Positions 34,642 through 44,529 are shown, numbered from the stretch's first letter. The stretch: 64,000 bases of DNA from UBA1494_A sp963973975 (GCA_963973975.1 CAXBCF010000016.1:3672-67671), one strand, 5' to 3'. The notes: generated by a model from the letters alone, not told the origin. Made by a program: numbers and translations.

Positions 34642-37236
34642 ATGGAATCGAATTTTTCACAGAGAGTCAAAGATGTCATTACTTATAGTAGAGAAGAAGC
34701 TCTCCGCTTAGGCCATGATTACATCGGAATTGAACATTTATTACTTGGAATGATACGCGAAGGGCAGGGAATCGGAATACAAATTCTTAACTCTCTTGGT
34801 GCAGATATCAATGAATTGAGAAGAAGAATCGAGAGCGCAACGAAAATAGGAAGCAATTCTATCAATCATTTGTCAAATATTCCGCTCGTAAAACAAGCTG
34901 AAAGAGTATTGAAAATAACTTACTTAGAAGCAAAATTGTTTAACCAAAGTTTAATAGGAACTGAGCATTTATTATTATCCATCTTAAAAGATGCCAACAA
35001 CATTGCAACTCAAGCTTTAGAGGAGCAAAATGTATATTACGACGCAGTGAAGGAAGAACTAGAAAGTATCTTATCAAATAATCCTCGAACAAAAAGCGAA
35101 TTGCCAGGCAATCCAACAAACGATGATGACGAAAGTGATTCATTTATGGGAGGTGGAGGAAATCCTGGAAGCGGAAGAAGTGGTGGCGGAGCTGGAAAAG
35201 CAGCTAACACTAAATCAAAAACGCCTGTTTTAGATAATTTCGGAAGGGATTTGACAGCAATGGCTGAAGAAGATAAATTAGATCCAATTGTCGGGCGTGA
35301 AAACGAAATAGAACGCGTTTCTCAAATTTTGAGTAGAAGAAAGAAAAATAACCCTATTCTTATAGGTGAACCTGGAGTGGGTAAATCTGCTATTGCTGAA
35401 GGTTTAGCTTTGAGAATTATTCAGAAAAAAGTTTCGAGAGTATTATTCAATAAACGCATTGTTACGCTTGACTTAGCATCATTGGTTGCAGGAACAAAAT
35501 ATCGCGGTCAGTTTGAAGAGCGTATGAAGGCTGTAATGAATGAATTAGAAAAATCTCCAGACATTATCTTGTTTATTGATGAAATTCATACAATTATAGG
35601 AGCTGGAGGAGCATCAGGTTCTTTAGATGCTTCAAATATGTTTAAACCAGCTTTAGCTCGTGGAGAAATACAATGCATTGGAGCAACAACTCTTGATGAA
35701 CACAGACAGCACATCGAAAAAGATGGCGCTTTGGAAAGAAGGTTTCAAAAAGTAATTGTGGAACCAACTAGTCCTGAAGAAACTTTTGAAATATTGAACA
35801 ACATTAAAGATCGCTATGAAGATCACCACAATGTAATTTATACTCCTGAAGCTATTCAAGCTTGTGTTACGCTCACAGATAGATACATGAGTGATAGACA
35901 TTTGCCAGACAAAGCAATTGATGCTTTAGACGAAGCAGGTTCTAGAGTTCACATTACCAACATAAAGGTTCCTCAAAACATTATTGACATTGAAGAAAAA
36001 ATTGAGGAAGTAAAAGTTCAGAAAAACCAAGTTGTAAGAAGTCAAAAATACGAAGAGGCTGCCAAACTGAGAGATACAGAGAGACAATTAAGTGAAGCAC
36101 TTGAGGAAGCTAAAATTGCATGGGAAGAAGAAACAAAAAATCATAGAGAAACGGTAAGTGAAGAAGATGTTGCAGAGGTTGTTTCTATGATGACAGGAAT
36201 TCCTGTTCAACGAGTTGCTCAAAAAGAGGGAAAAAAATTGGTTAAAATGTTTGATGACTTACAAGGTAAGGTAATCGGACAGGATGAAGCAATTAAAAAA
36301 GTGGTCAAAGCCATTCAAAGAAACAGAGCTGGGTTGAAAGATCCAAACAAACCAATCGGTTCATTTATTTTCCTTGGACCTACAGGTGTTGGTAAAACTC
36401 AGCTAGCAAAAGTATTAGCGAGACATTTGTTCGACAACGACGATGCATTGATTCGAATTGACATGAGTGAATACATGGAAAAATTTGCAGTTAGTCGTTT
36501 AATCGGTGCACCTCCGGGATACATTGGTTACGAAGAAGGCGGACAATTAACCGAAAAAGTTAGACGTCACCCCTATTCAGTTATCTTACTGGATGAGATT
36601 GAAAAAGCACATCCAGATGTTTTCAACTTATTGCTTCAAGTACTAGATGATGGTCAAGTAACCGACAGTTTGGGAAGAAAAATCAACTTCAAAAACACAA
36701 TTATTATCATGACATCCAATATTGGAGCCCGTCAGATTAAAGATTTTGGACAAGGAGTTGGTTTTAATACCGCTGCTAAGAAAACTGCATCAGTTGATCA
36801 TTCTACTACAGTTATTCAGTCAGCTTTGAAAAAAACCTTTGCACCTGAGTTTTTAAATAGAATTGATGATGTTATGGTTTTTAATAGCCTAAGTAAAGAA
36901 GATATTCATAAAATCATCGACATTGAATTAGAAAGTCTTTACAAAAGAACAAAAGAGTTAGGTTTTACAGTTGCAATTTCTGATGGAGCTAAAGACTTTA
37001 TAGCTGAGAAAGGATTTGATGCTGATTATGGCGCAAGGCCATTAAATAGAGCGATTCAAAAATACATTGAAGATCCTTTAGCAGAAGAAATTATTCAATC
37101 CAGGTTGACGGAAGGCGATTTAATCAACATTAAATTATCTAAGGATAAAAAAGAGATTAAAATCGACATTACAAAACCTACAAAAAAACTAAGTACTTCA
37201 AGTGAAGAGTCAAAAGATTCTGAAGAAGACAAATAG
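34642..37236 (+). CDS. clpC: ATP-dependent Clp protease ATP-binding subunit ClpC
   Basis: AAA+ unfoldase feeding ClpP, for turnover of damaged or adaptor-delivered proteins. The 864 residues have the double Clp_N repeat (1-145), a Gly/Ser-rich linker (GGGGNPGSGRSGGG near 170), AAA-1 with GEPGVGKSAI near 241, a middle coiled region with a UVR-like motif (EEAAKLRDTERQL near 472), AAA-2 with GPTGVGKTQLAK near 578, and a C-terminal D2-small domain with the Leu/Gly-type ClpP loop not sharply visible. A charged tail (SSEESKDSEEDK) ends it. The middle motif marks it as ClpC rather than ClpA or ClpB. Confidence 0.94.
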   Translation: MESNFSQRVKDVITYSREEALRLGHDYIGIEHLLLGMIREGQGIGIQILNSLGADINELRRRIESATKIGSNSINHLSNIPLVKQAERVLKITYLEAKLFNQSLIGTEHLLLSILKDANNIATQALEEQNVYYDAVKEELESILSNNPRTKSELPGNPTNDDDESDSFMGGGGNPGSGRSGGGAGKAANTKSKTPVLDNFGRDLTAMAEEDKLDPIVGRENEIERVSQILSRRKKNNPILIGEPGVGKSAIAEGLALRIIQKKVSRVLFNKRIVTLDLASLVAGTKYRGQFEERMKAVMNELEKSPDIILFIDEIHTIIGAGGASGSLDASNMFKPALARGEIQCIGATTLDEHRQHIEKDGALERRFQKVIVEPTSPEETFEILNNIKDRYEDHHNVIYTPEAIQACVTLTDRYMSDRHLPDKAIDALDEAGSRVHITNIKVPQNIIDIEEKIEEVKVQKNQVVRSQKYEEAAKLRDTERQLSEALEEAKIAWEEETKNHRETVSEEDVAEVVSMMTGIPVQRVAQKEGKKLVKMFDDLQGKVIGQDEAIKKVVKAIQRNRAGLKDPNKPIGSFIFLGPTGVGKTQLAKVLARHLFDNDDALIRIDMSEYMEKFAVSRLIGAPPGYIGYEEGGQLTEKVRRHPYSVILLDEIEKAHPDVFNLLLQVLDDGQVTDSLGRKINFKNTIIIMTSNIGARQIKDFGQGVGFNTAAKKTASVDHSTTVIQSALKKTFAPEFLNRIDDVMVFNSLSKEDIHKIIDIELESLYKRTKELGFTVAISDGAKDFIAEKGFDADYGARPLNRAIQKYIEDPLAEEIIQSRLTEGDLINIKLSKDKKEIKIDITKPTKKLSTSSEESKDSEEDK

Positions 37237-37255
37237 TTGAAAGAAATTTCAAAAT

Positions 37256-37293
37256 AAAAAAAGGACTTTATCAAATTTGATAAAGTCCTTTTT
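37256..37293. terminator. Bidirectional terminator between clpC and fabI
   Basis: A perfect 15-bp inverted repeat with no spacer (37261-37275 and 37276-37290) flanked by A5 on the left and T3 on the right, so it can stop both the clpC and the convergent fabI transcript. Confidence 0.92.
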
Positions 37294-37315
37294 AGTTTAA
37301 TTTTTGTAGCTGTGT

Positions 37316-38125
37316 TTACACAAATTTCTCCATCACACTTCTACTAACTCCAGTATTCGAAAACCCTCCATCGTGATAAAGGTTCTGCATGGTAACATAC
37401 TTGGTCAAATCACTGAAAAGTGAAACGCAATAATTTGCGCAATCAAGAGCTGAAGCATTTCCTAAAGGCGACATTTCATCGGCATAGTTGATAAAAGCAT
37501 CAAATCCTTTAACCCCACTCCCTGCAGTTGTTACGGTTGGCGACTGAGAAATTGAGTTTACTCTAATTTTCTTTTCCTTTCCATAATGGTATCCGAAGCT
37601 TCTGCAAATAGATTCAAGTAGCGATTTAGCTTCAGCCATGTCATTGTAATCAGGAAAAACACGCTGTGCAGCAATATAAGTCAGTGCAACAACAGAACCC
37701 CATTCATTTATTGCGTCTAATTTCTTAGCAGTTTGAAGCACTTTGTGCAACGACAAAGCAGAAATATCTAATGTTTTATGGAAGTTATCATAATTGGTAT
37801 TGTCATAAGCAAATCCTTTTCTAACATTTGGAGACATGCCAATAGAATGTAAAACAAAATCAACTTTTCCACCTAAAATTTCAGTTGACTGTTTGAAAAG
37901 ATTTTCAAGATCTTCTAATGAAGTAGCATCGGCTGGAATAACGGTTGCATTACACTCTTCAGCCAACTTATTGATCTCTCCCATGCGCAAGGCAATTGGA
38001 GCATTTGTCAACGTAAAAGTTGCACCTTCTTCATGAGCTCTCTGAGCAATTTTCCATGCTATAGACTGATCGTTTAATGCGCCAAAAATAATTCCTCTTT
38101 TTCCTTTCAATAAGTTATATGCCAT
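37316..38125 (-). CDS. fabI: Enoyl-[acyl-carrier-protein] reductase (NADH)
   Basis: Last reduction of each fatty acid elongation cycle. The 269-residue SDR protein has the FabI-type variant nucleotide loop GKRGIIFGALNDQSIAW near 8-24, VLHSIGMSPN near 90, and the catalytic pair in YNDMAEAK (Tyr-x6-Lys, near 156-163). This is the target of triclosan-type inhibitors. Together with accA it gives two fatty-acid steps in the window, but the genes are far apart. It ends at the bidirectional terminator. Confidence 0.95.
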   Translation of the reverse strand: MAYNLLKGKRGIIFGALNDQSIAWKIAQRAHEEGATFTLTNAPIALRMGEINKLAEECNATVIPADATSLEDLENLFKQSTEILGGKVDFVLHSIGMSPNVRKGFAYDNTNYDNFHKTLDISALSLHKVLQTAKKLDAINEWGSVVALTYIAAQRVFPDYNDMAEAKSLLESICRSFGYHYGKEKKIRVNSISQSPTVTTAGSGVKGFDAFINYADEMSPLGNASALDCANYCVSLFSDLTKYVTMQNLYHDGGFSNTGVSRSVMEKFV

Positions 38126-38195
38126 CTTGTATATTTTTAAAAATTCAACAAATAAGTTCCAAAAAGGTAAAAATACTCAAACCCGTTGTAATTAT

Positions 38196-39860
38196 TCAAG
38201 CCTTGTGCATTTCCAATAATTCTTTTGCATTATTAATTGCTGCATCAGTCAAGGATTTACCGCTAAGCATTTTAGCTAATTCAAGTACTCGATCATCCAC
38301 TGTCAAGGTTTTAATTCTTGTTTGAGTTAAACCATCAATATCAGCTTTAAATACAAATAAATGCGCCTTTCCTTTTGCAGCTATTTGAGGTAAATGTGTA
38401 ATTGAAAAAACTTGTGTTTCGGTTCCTAAGGATTTTAGGATTTCCCCCATTTTATCGGCAATTTCTCCTGAAACACCTGTGTCAATTTCATCAAAAATAA
38501 TTGTTGGAAGCTGCTTGTGTTTTGCAATTAAACTTTTCAAACTCAGCATCAACCTTGAAATTTCACCTCCGGATGCTGTGGCTGCAACTTTCTGTGGACT
38601 AACACCTTTATTGGCAGAAAACAAAAAAGTAAAGCCATCAGTTCCATTTATGGTAAACTCAGTTAGTATTTGATGGTCAATTTTAAAAGCAGCATTTGGA
38701 ATTCCCAGGTTTTGCAACAAATGAACTACGTTTTTTTCTAATTCAGCTATAGAAGACAATCGATTATCTTTTAATTTGATGGCTTTATCGGTTAATTCTT
38801 TGATTAACTTTTGCTTTTCGAGTTCTAATCTTTCGATCTCAGTCCCTGAGATAGATATTTGATTGAGTTCATCACTTATTGAATCTTGAAGCTTTAGTAA
38901 GTCGTTTGGGTCATCTAATTGATGTTTTCGCTGCAAACGATAAATCTCAGCTAAGCGATCATCAATAAAACTATGTCTCTGTGGATCGTATTGAAAATTA
39001 TCAGACTGACTTTCAATGGTGGAAGAGATGTCTTGAAGTTCTATAAAAACCACTTTCATTCGCTCATCTAATTCTTCACCACCTGCAATAAAAGATTTTA
39101 AAGCAGATAGATTTTGCTTTACCGAAGCTAATTGACTGATAATATTGGCTTCACTTTCAGAAAACAATGAATGAGATGATGCAAGTAAACGAATTACTTC
39201 TTCACTATTTGCTAATAGATTCTGCTCATTCTCCAATTCAGAAACCTCACCTTCTTTCAGACTCAATGCTTCTAGTTCGTTGTACTGAAAGTTTAAAAAA
39301 TCCTCTTTTTCTTCTAACTCTGTTTTAGTCTTAATCTTTTGAGCTAATTCTTTATCAATTTTCTTATAATTTAAAAACAGAGAGCTGTATGCTTCAAGCA
39401 ACTTTTCATTGTTAGAAAAACTGTCTAAAAGTTCTAATTGAAACGCTTCATTATTAATTTGCAGTGATTGATGCTGAGAATGAATATCAATCAATTCATC
39501 ACCAATCAATTTCATTACATCTAATGTAACTGGAGTATCGTTAATAAAGCTTCTACTTTTACCTTGTGGAGTAATTTCTCTTCGAATAACACAAGTAGAA
39601 TCAAAATCTAAATCATTTTGCTCAAAAAGGTTAGAAAGGTCTTTATTTTCCAAATTAAAAATTCCTTCAACCACACATTTTTCTTCTGAGTTTTTTAAAG
39701 CTGAGTGATTTGCTCTTTCGCCAAGAATTAATGACAAAGCGCCTAAAAGTATTGACTTACCTGCTCCTGTTTCTCCAGTAATTACTGTTAAACCGTTTGT
39801 GAAGTCAATCTCTATTTGATCAATTAAAGAAAAGTTTTTTACGGATAATTGAGCTAACAT
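38196..39860 (-). CDS. recN: DNA repair protein RecN
   Basis: SMC-like ATPase in double-strand break repair. The 554 residues have the N-terminal Walker A GETGAGKSILLGAL near 29-42, two coiled-coil arms (about 160-220 and 320-370), the ABC signature ASGGEISRLMLSLK near 428-441, and Walker B TIIFDEIDTGVSG near 452-464. It is the last gene of the bamD cluster but has its own strong promoter ending 4 nt before the ATG. Confidence 0.96.
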   Translation of the reverse strand: MLAQLSVKNFSLIDQIEIDFTNGLTVITGETGAGKSILLGALSLILGERANHSALKNSEEKCVVEGIFNLENKDLSNLFEQNDLDFDSTCVIRREITPQGKSRSFINDTPVTLDVMKLIGDELIDIHSQHQSLQINNEAFQLELLDSFSNNEKLLEAYSSLFLNYKKIDKELAQKIKTKTELEEKEDFLNFQYNELEALSLKEGEVSELENEQNLLANSEEVIRLLASSHSLFSESEANIISQLASVKQNLSALKSFIAGGEELDERMKVVFIELQDISSTIESQSDNFQYDPQRHSFIDDRLAEIYRLQRKHQLDDPNDLLKLQDSISDELNQISISGTEIERLELEKQKLIKELTDKAIKLKDNRLSSIAELEKNVVHLLQNLGIPNAAFKIDHQILTEFTINGTDGFTFLFSANKGVSPQKVAATASGGEISRLMLSLKSLIAKHKQLPTIIFDEIDTGVSGEIADKMGEILKSLGTETQVFSITHLPQIAAKGKAHLFVFKADIDGLTQTRIKTLTVDDRVLELAKMLSGKSLTDAAINNAKELLEMHKA

Positions 39861-39864
39861 TGTT

Positions 39865-39898
39865 CAAATATAAGCTTTGAAAAAGTGCGATGAATCAA
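39865..39898 (-). promoter_or_regulatory. recN promoter
   Basis: Minus strand: TTG (39896-39898), 23-bp spacer, TATATTTG (39865-39872). It ends 4 nt before the recN ATG and lies in the short gap after the DUF4835 gene. Confidence 0.7.
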
Positions 39899-39906
39899 CA
39901 AAGAGA

Positions 39907-40797
39907 TTATTTTTTCAGCTTATCATATTTCGCAGAATTTCCCGGATCAATGGTCATTAGTAACTCTGAAATTTCATTCTTTTCAGGAGGTGTAGCATTT
40001 TCATATAAACTAATCACTTCTTGAGATTTTGCATTGAAAAAAACTTGCATGTTGTAAGAAGAAGGCTCAACACTGTGAACAGTTTTAAGTTCTTTCAATG
40101 ATTGTGTTATTGTATTTCTAGCTTTCACCATGTTTTGCTGCATCTCATCAAAGCCTTTTCGATGATACTCATAATAGGTTTTTCTGAGTGGTTTAAATCT
40201 AGCATTTAAGGCATTTTCAACTAACCAATAGCGATTATTTCTCGATTCGAATGCTCTCCAACCTGTTTCACTTGAACTTTGAGCATTGTTGACAATTCTC
40301 AATGCTTCATTGAAATATGGCGTTCCACCTTCTAAGGAAAATGAATCATAATCGTAACCCAAAATCATGTAAACGTAAAAAGCGATGATACTTACCAATT
40401 CTCCACTAAAAGTTGTCTCATTGAAGATGATTGGTTCAAATTGATTGTACCTCACTTTGAAGTTTTCATCCCGAATATTCATTATTGGACTTTTATAACT
40501 TGAGTTATAAATTGGTCGAGAAGCTTGAACTTGAATATTCCCTTTAAATTCATTTGCAGAAACTCGTTCAGTGAGATTAATTAAAATACTGCATTCTATT
40601 CGTTCTTGAATTTCGTACTCGTGATTGGTCCATTTTCTTGAATTAACAAATTGAAATAATGCTCGTTGCATTTCTTCAAACATTACTCTTTCACTTCCCT
40701 CCACCTGACGTGCGTTTACATTAACAACACAATTCAACTCTTGAGAACTGAGTGAAGATGCAAAAAAGAATAAAGTAAATGCTAATATTAATCTCAT
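39907..40797 (-). CDS. DUF4835 family exported protein
   Basis: A 296-residue secreted protein with signal peptide ending near SSQ, residue 19, followed by LNCVVNVNARQVEGSERVMF, the DUF4835 start. No catalytic motif seen. In Flavobacteriia this gene commonly sits between coaBC and recN, as here (from memory), but its role is unknown. The start at 40797 is preferred over 40806 because it gives the ATGA overlap with the coaBC stop and a shorter n-region. Confidence 0.85.
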   Translation of the reverse strand: MRLILAFTLFFFASSLSSQELNCVVNVNARQVEGSERVMFEEMQRALFQFVNSRKWTNHEYEIQERIECSILINLTERVSANEFKGNIQVQASRPIYNSSYKSPIMNIRDENFKVRYNQFEPIIFNETTFSGELVSIIAFYVYMILGYDYDSFSLEGGTPYFNEALRIVNNAQSSSETGWRAFESRNNRYWLVENALNARFKPLRKTYYEYHRKGFDEMQQNMVKARNTITQSLKELKTVHSVEPSSYNMQVFFNAKSQEVISLYENATPPEKNEISELLMTIDPGNSAKYDKLKK

Positions 40798-41984
40798 GAA
40801 ATCCACAATTTTTGAATGTGGTTAAGTATATCCACTGCAACTGCAGCTTTTGATTTTAACTCAAATGTTGTTTTCTTATTGTTCTTATCAAAAATAGTTA
40901 TCTGATTGGTATCAAAACCAAAACCTGAACCTTGATTTTTTAATGAATTTAAAACAATTAAATCACAGTTCTTTTTTTGGAGTTTTTCTTTAGCATTCGC
41001 TTCTTCATTGAAGGTTTCGAGTGCAAATCCTACTACATATTGCTTGTTGGTTTTATTCTGACCCACGTATTTTAATATATCTATGGTTGGTTCTAAATCT
41101 ATAGTAAGACTAGCATCAGACTTTTTAATTTTATCAACAGCTACTTTTTTTACTTGATAATCTGATACCGCCGCAGACATAATAAAAATGGTTGCTTTCT
41201 TTTGATATTTTTTCACCGCTTCAAACATCTCATTGGATGAAGTGACAGCAATAAATGTATCTACATATGGGGCAACTTCATTGGATGGTCCACTGATCAG
41301 TATTACCTTAGCACCTCTTCGAACAGCGTCTTTAGCTAGCTCGTATCCCATTTTACCTGAACTGTGATTTCCAATAAATCTAACAGGATCAATTTGCTCG
41401 TAAGTTGGACCTGCAGTAATTAAAACAGTTTGACCTTTTAATGTTGCTTTCTGTTGATCAATGGCTTGAAGAATTGTTTCGGGTTCAGCCATTCTGCCTT
41501 CACCATAAAGCCCACTTGCCAACTCTCCTGTTTCAGCTGGAATCAAATGATTTCCAAATTCTTTTAGTTTTCTAAGATTTTCTTTATTGGCAGGGTGTTG
41601 ATACATGTCTAAATCCATTGCAGGAGCTACATAAACTATATTTTGCATAGAAAAATAGGTAGCCATCAACAGATTATCACAAATCCCGTTTGCCATTTTA
41701 GCAATTGTGTTTTGTGTAGCAGGAGCAATGAGCATAAAATCAGCCCATTTAGCCAAATCAACATGGTTGTTCCATAAGCCTGACTCTTCTTCAAAGTAAG
41801 TAGAATAAACAGGATTTTTAGAAAGTGTGGAAAAAGTAAGAGGCTTAATGAAATCAACTGATGAGGGGGTCATCAGCACTTTCACATTAGCCCCTTTTTT
41901 GACAAGTAGTCTTACGATTAGAGCAGCCTTATAAGCAGCGATGCTTCCACATACGCCTAAAAGAACATTTTTGCCCTTCAGCAT
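40794..41984 (-). CDS. coaBC: Bifunctional phosphopantothenoylcysteine decarboxylase / phosphopantothenate--cysteine ligase
   Basis: Two consecutive steps of coenzyme A synthesis. The 396 residues contain the N-terminal flavin-dependent CoaC domain (GVCGSIAAYKAALIVRLL near 11, with APAMDLDMY near 119) and the C-terminal CoaB Rossmann domain (ITAGPTYEQIDPVRFIGNHSSGKMG near 190, TIFIMSAAVSDY near 267). The gene is 2 bp from rpoZ and overlaps the DUF4835 gene. Confidence 0.96.
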   Translation of the reverse strand: MLKGKNVLLGVCGSIAAYKAALIVRLLVKKGANVKVLMTPSSVDFIKPLTFSTLSKNPVYSTYFEEESGLWNNHVDLAKWADFMLIAPATQNTIAKMANGICDNLLMATYFSMQNIVYVAPAMDLDMYQHPANKENLRKLKEFGNHLIPAETGELASGLYGEGRMAEPETILQAIDQQKATLKGQTVLITAGPTYEQIDPVRFIGNHSSGKMGYELAKDAVRRGAKVILISGPSNEVAPYVDTFIAVTSSNEMFEAVKKYQKKATIFIMSAAVSDYQVKKVAVDKIKKSDASLTIDLEPTIDILKYVGQNKTNKQYVVGFALETFNEEANAKEKLQKKNCDLIVLNSLKNQGSGFGFDTNQITIFDKNNKKTTFELKSKAAVAVDILNHIQKLWIS

Positions 41985-41986
41985 GA

Positions 41987-42319
41987 CTATGCTTCTTGAA
42001 TGTCTGTGTTTGGTTTGCGGAAGTAAATTTCTTCATTCAAAAACTCTTCCATTGCAATTGCATTTGATTTAGGAAGACTTTCGTAGTATTTAGAAATTTC
42101 AATCAACTCTCTGTTTTCAAAAACTTCATCCAAATTATCAGTTGTAGTTGCAAATTCAGCAAGTTTACCATTCAATTCTTCTTTAATGTGAATCGAAATT
42201 TGGTTCGAACGCTTTGCAATAATTGCAAGTGCTTCGTAAATATTTCCTGTTTTAGAATCTAAGTCTACTAAATCTCTTGTAATGGTTGAGCCTGCAGCAT
42301 CTGTATCTTTAAAATTCAT
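41987..42319 (-). CDS. rpoZ: DNA-directed RNA polymerase omega subunit
   Basis: A 110-residue subunit that helps assemble beta-prime. The core YEALAIIAKRSNQISIHIKEEL near 29-50 corresponds to the omega helices; the rest is the longer acidic Bacteroidota form. It overlaps bamD by 11 bp and precedes coaBC by 2 bp, an arrangement also seen in other phyla with rpoZ next to coaBC. Confidence 0.87.
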   Translation of the reverse strand: MNFKDTDAAGSTITRDLVDLDSKTGNIYEALAIIAKRSNQISIHIKEELNGKLAEFATTTDNLDEVFENRELIEISKYYESLPKSNAIAMEEFLNEEIYFRKPNTDIQEA

Positions 42320-43130
42320 AGTTATTGGGGTTTTCTTGTAAAAACTTCTCTCTTTCGCGCACTAATTTAGTATAAATTAATTGTGCATCCTTAGATTTAC
42401 TTCCGTCTGCAAAATTATCAATAAAATCGATATAAGCCTCCATTCCTTCATCAAATCGTTCTAACTTTTTAGATTCAATACTATTAATAGCCAAATAGTA
42501 ATATGCTTCAACGATTGTAAACTTCGCTTCTTCTGCAAATTCAGAACTTGGGTATTTGGATAAAAAGTCATTTAAAGCAACGATTGTAGATTTATACCTT
42601 CTGATTTTATAGTATTGCTTAGAGTTAAGAAAGTCTTTAACCTCCAATTTATAATTCAATTCATCAACTAAACTATTTGCAGAATCTACTAGATCACTTT
42701 GTGGATATGTATTAACAAAAACTTGTAATTCCTCTAAGGCAATCTTTGTTGGAGTTTGATCTAAAGATGGATTTGGAGAATCTAAATAATTGCAATAAGC
42801 ACTCATGTATAATGCTTCTTGAGCTTTTTCATTTAAAGGAAAAGTCGAAGCATAATTTTTAAAGTGATAGGCTGCAATTATTAAATCACCTAAAAAGTAA
42901 TTGGTATATGCGTAATAAAAATAGATTTCTTGCCCCTTATCAGTTCCTTTGTACAAAGGCAAAATCTCTTCTAGAAGAGGCTGGGCTTTAAGGTATTCTT
43001 CAGCTTCATAATATTCTAATGCTTTCGTATATTTCAGCTCAGGGTTAGGGCTTTTAAGCACTTTGTTGTAATCGCTACAAGCAACAAAGACCAAACAAAT
43101 TAAAATAAATGAATAGTTAATAAATTTCAT
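42309..43130 (-). CDS. bamD: Outer-membrane assembly lipoprotein BamD
   Basis: Lipoprotein of the BAM complex, which inserts beta-barrel proteins. The 273 residues start with a signal peptide and lipobox VFVAC (Cys near 18); TPR-like helix pairs follow, such as LEYYEAEEYLKAQPLLEEIL near 38 and FLSKYPSSEFAEEAKFTIVEAYYYLA near 188, typical of BamD/YfiO. First gene of bamD-rpoZ-coaBC-DUF4835. A one-mismatch -7 element (TAATTTCG) lies about 6 nt before the ATG. Confidence 0.93.
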   Translation of the reverse strand: MKFINYSFILICLVFVACSDYNKVLKSPNPELKYTKALEYYEAEEYLKAQPLLEEILPLYKGTDKGQEIYFYYAYTNYFLGDLIIAAYHFKNYASTFPLNEKAQEALYMSAYCNYLDSPNPSLDQTPTKIALEELQVFVNTYPQSDLVDSANSLVDELNYKLEVKDFLNSKQYYKIRRYKSTIVALNDFLSKYPSSEFAEEAKFTIVEAYYYLAINSIESKKLERFDEGMEAYIDFIDNFADGSKSKDAQLIYTKLVREREKFLQENPNNYEF

Positions 43131-43264
43131 TGTGGCGAAATTACGATTATTGAAAGAACCATGTTTTTTATTTGGTGTGGTATTTGAATAAAATTAGTTG
43201 TTAAAAACCATTCAAACGTTTAATTTTAACCGCTATTGTTTAAAATAACTTTACATTCAAAAAG

Positions 43265-43795
43265 ATGCACATTAATTTAACATTAACCCTTTTCTTTCTT
43301 TTACTAGCAAACTTCATTTATGCACAGCATTCAATGGTTTTAAAATCAGGTAAAAAAATTGAAGGAGTTGTTTTATCACTTGAAGATGATGTTTGGAAAA
43401 TATTTTCAAACGGAAAAGAAATAGCTGTTGACATGAAGGAAGTAAGCAGTGTATTTTTTGATGAGTATGTTCCTTACGATGGAGTTTTACTTCCCGAAGG
43501 CGAGGAAACAGTTATCAAAGTCAATGGTTTTACGGTAAAATATCAAATTAAGGGAAGGAAATTAGTTCGCGAACCAAAAGTTTCCATTGGAAGTGAAGAT
43601 AGAGGAACAGTTGTTGTGAAATTTGTAATTGATCGATATGGCAATGTCCTATCAGCAGAACCCGGTCAATCAGGTAGTACCACATCTAACAACTATTTGC
43701 TAACAAAGGCGAAAATAGCAACTCAATCGGCTATGTTTGATGAAGATTTAAAAGGACCACTAAAAACAGAAGGATTAATTACCATCATTTACTAA
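43265..43795 (+). CDS. Secreted protein with TonB C-terminal-like domain
   Basis: A 176-residue protein with a cleavable-looking signal peptide (ending near YAQ, residue 21). Residues about 25-70 form a small beta domain (MVLKSGKKIEGVVLSLEDD, WKIFSNGKEI). Residues about 110-176 match the TonB C-terminal fold as seen in Bacteroidota: RGTVVVKFVIDRYGNVLSAEPG, GSTTSNNYLLTKAKIATQSAMF and a final LITIIY strand. Unlike true TonB it has no Pro-rich spacer and no inner-membrane anchor, so it cannot transduce energy alone. An 11-bp gap leads to an outer-membrane barrel gene. Confidence 0.75.
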   Translation: MHINLTLTLFFLLLANFIYAQHSMVLKSGKKIEGVVLSLEDDVWKIFSNGKEIAVDMKEVSSVFFDEYVPYDGVLLPEGEETVIKVNGFTVKYQIKGRKLVREPKVSIGSEDRGTVVVKFVIDRYGNVLSAEPGQSGSTTSNNYLLTKAKIATQSAMFDEDLKGPLKTEGLITIIY

Positions 43796-43806
43796 ATTTA
43801 TAAACT

Positions 43807-44529
43807 ATGAAAAGCACTTCCAAGTTACTGGCAATTAGTCTATTTACAATTATTTCTTTTCCACTTTTTGCCCAAGTAAGTCACCCTCATTATATTTCTG
43901 TGAATATTGGCACAAACATACCATTAGAAGAATATAGTGAAGTAAGCGATATAGAACTTGGAAGTGCCGACCAAGGAATAACTTATAGCTTTGAAGCGGG
44001 GATGTATTTGTCACGAGTTTTTGGCTTAGGTTTCAACCTCGGTGTTTTTGAAAATCCCTTAAGTGAAAGTGATATGAGGGATTTCATAATTGATGGAGGA
44101 AATTCAACTTTTAATTCTGATAACCTGAATGTTTCAAGCAGTAATTGGGTGAACGGATATTTTATGATTGGTCCACTTTTGTCATTTGGAAAAGAAAAAT
44201 TCATTGTTGATTTTAAGTTACTAGGTGGTGTGATGAATACTTCTAAACCAAATATGAACTTAGATAATTCTTCAACAATAGATTCTTTTACTCAAAGTAG
44301 AGAAGTGAGTTCAACTGCATTGGCAGTAAACTATGGAATACACTTTAGAATTAAATTGATTGGTAAATTAGGATTGAGAATTAATGCTGAGGGATTTCAA
44401 TCTGCTCAAGAATTTGAAACAAAAGTAAAAGAGTTTGACAACAATGGGGTAGAATCTCAAGCAACAAAAAATATTGAGAAGGAAATCATGGCGCTTAATC
44501 TAGGAGCAGGTTTAGCATTTACTTTTTAA
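43807..44529 (+). CDS. Outer-membrane beta-barrel protein
   Basis: A 240-residue predicted small barrel with a signal peptide ending near FAQ (residue 22). Alternating strands with aromatic ends follow (HYISVNIGTNIP, GITYSFEAGMYLSRVFGLGFNLGVF, VNYGIHFRIKLIGKLGLRINAEGF) and a C-terminal LNLGAGLAFTF strand, which fits BAM recognition. Function unknown. It probably shares a transcript with the upstream TonB-C-like gene. Confidence 0.75.
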   Translation: MKSTSKLLAISLFTIISFPLFAQVSHPHYISVNIGTNIPLEEYSEVSDIELGSADQGITYSFEAGMYLSRVFGLGFNLGVFENPLSESDMRDFIIDGGNSTFNSDNLNVSSSNWVNGYFMIGPLLSFGKEKFIVDFKLLGGVMNTSKPNMNLDNSSTIDSFTQSREVSSTALAVNYGIHFRIKLIGKLGLRINAEGFQSAQEFETKVKEFDNNGVESQATKNIEKEIMALNLGAGLAFTF

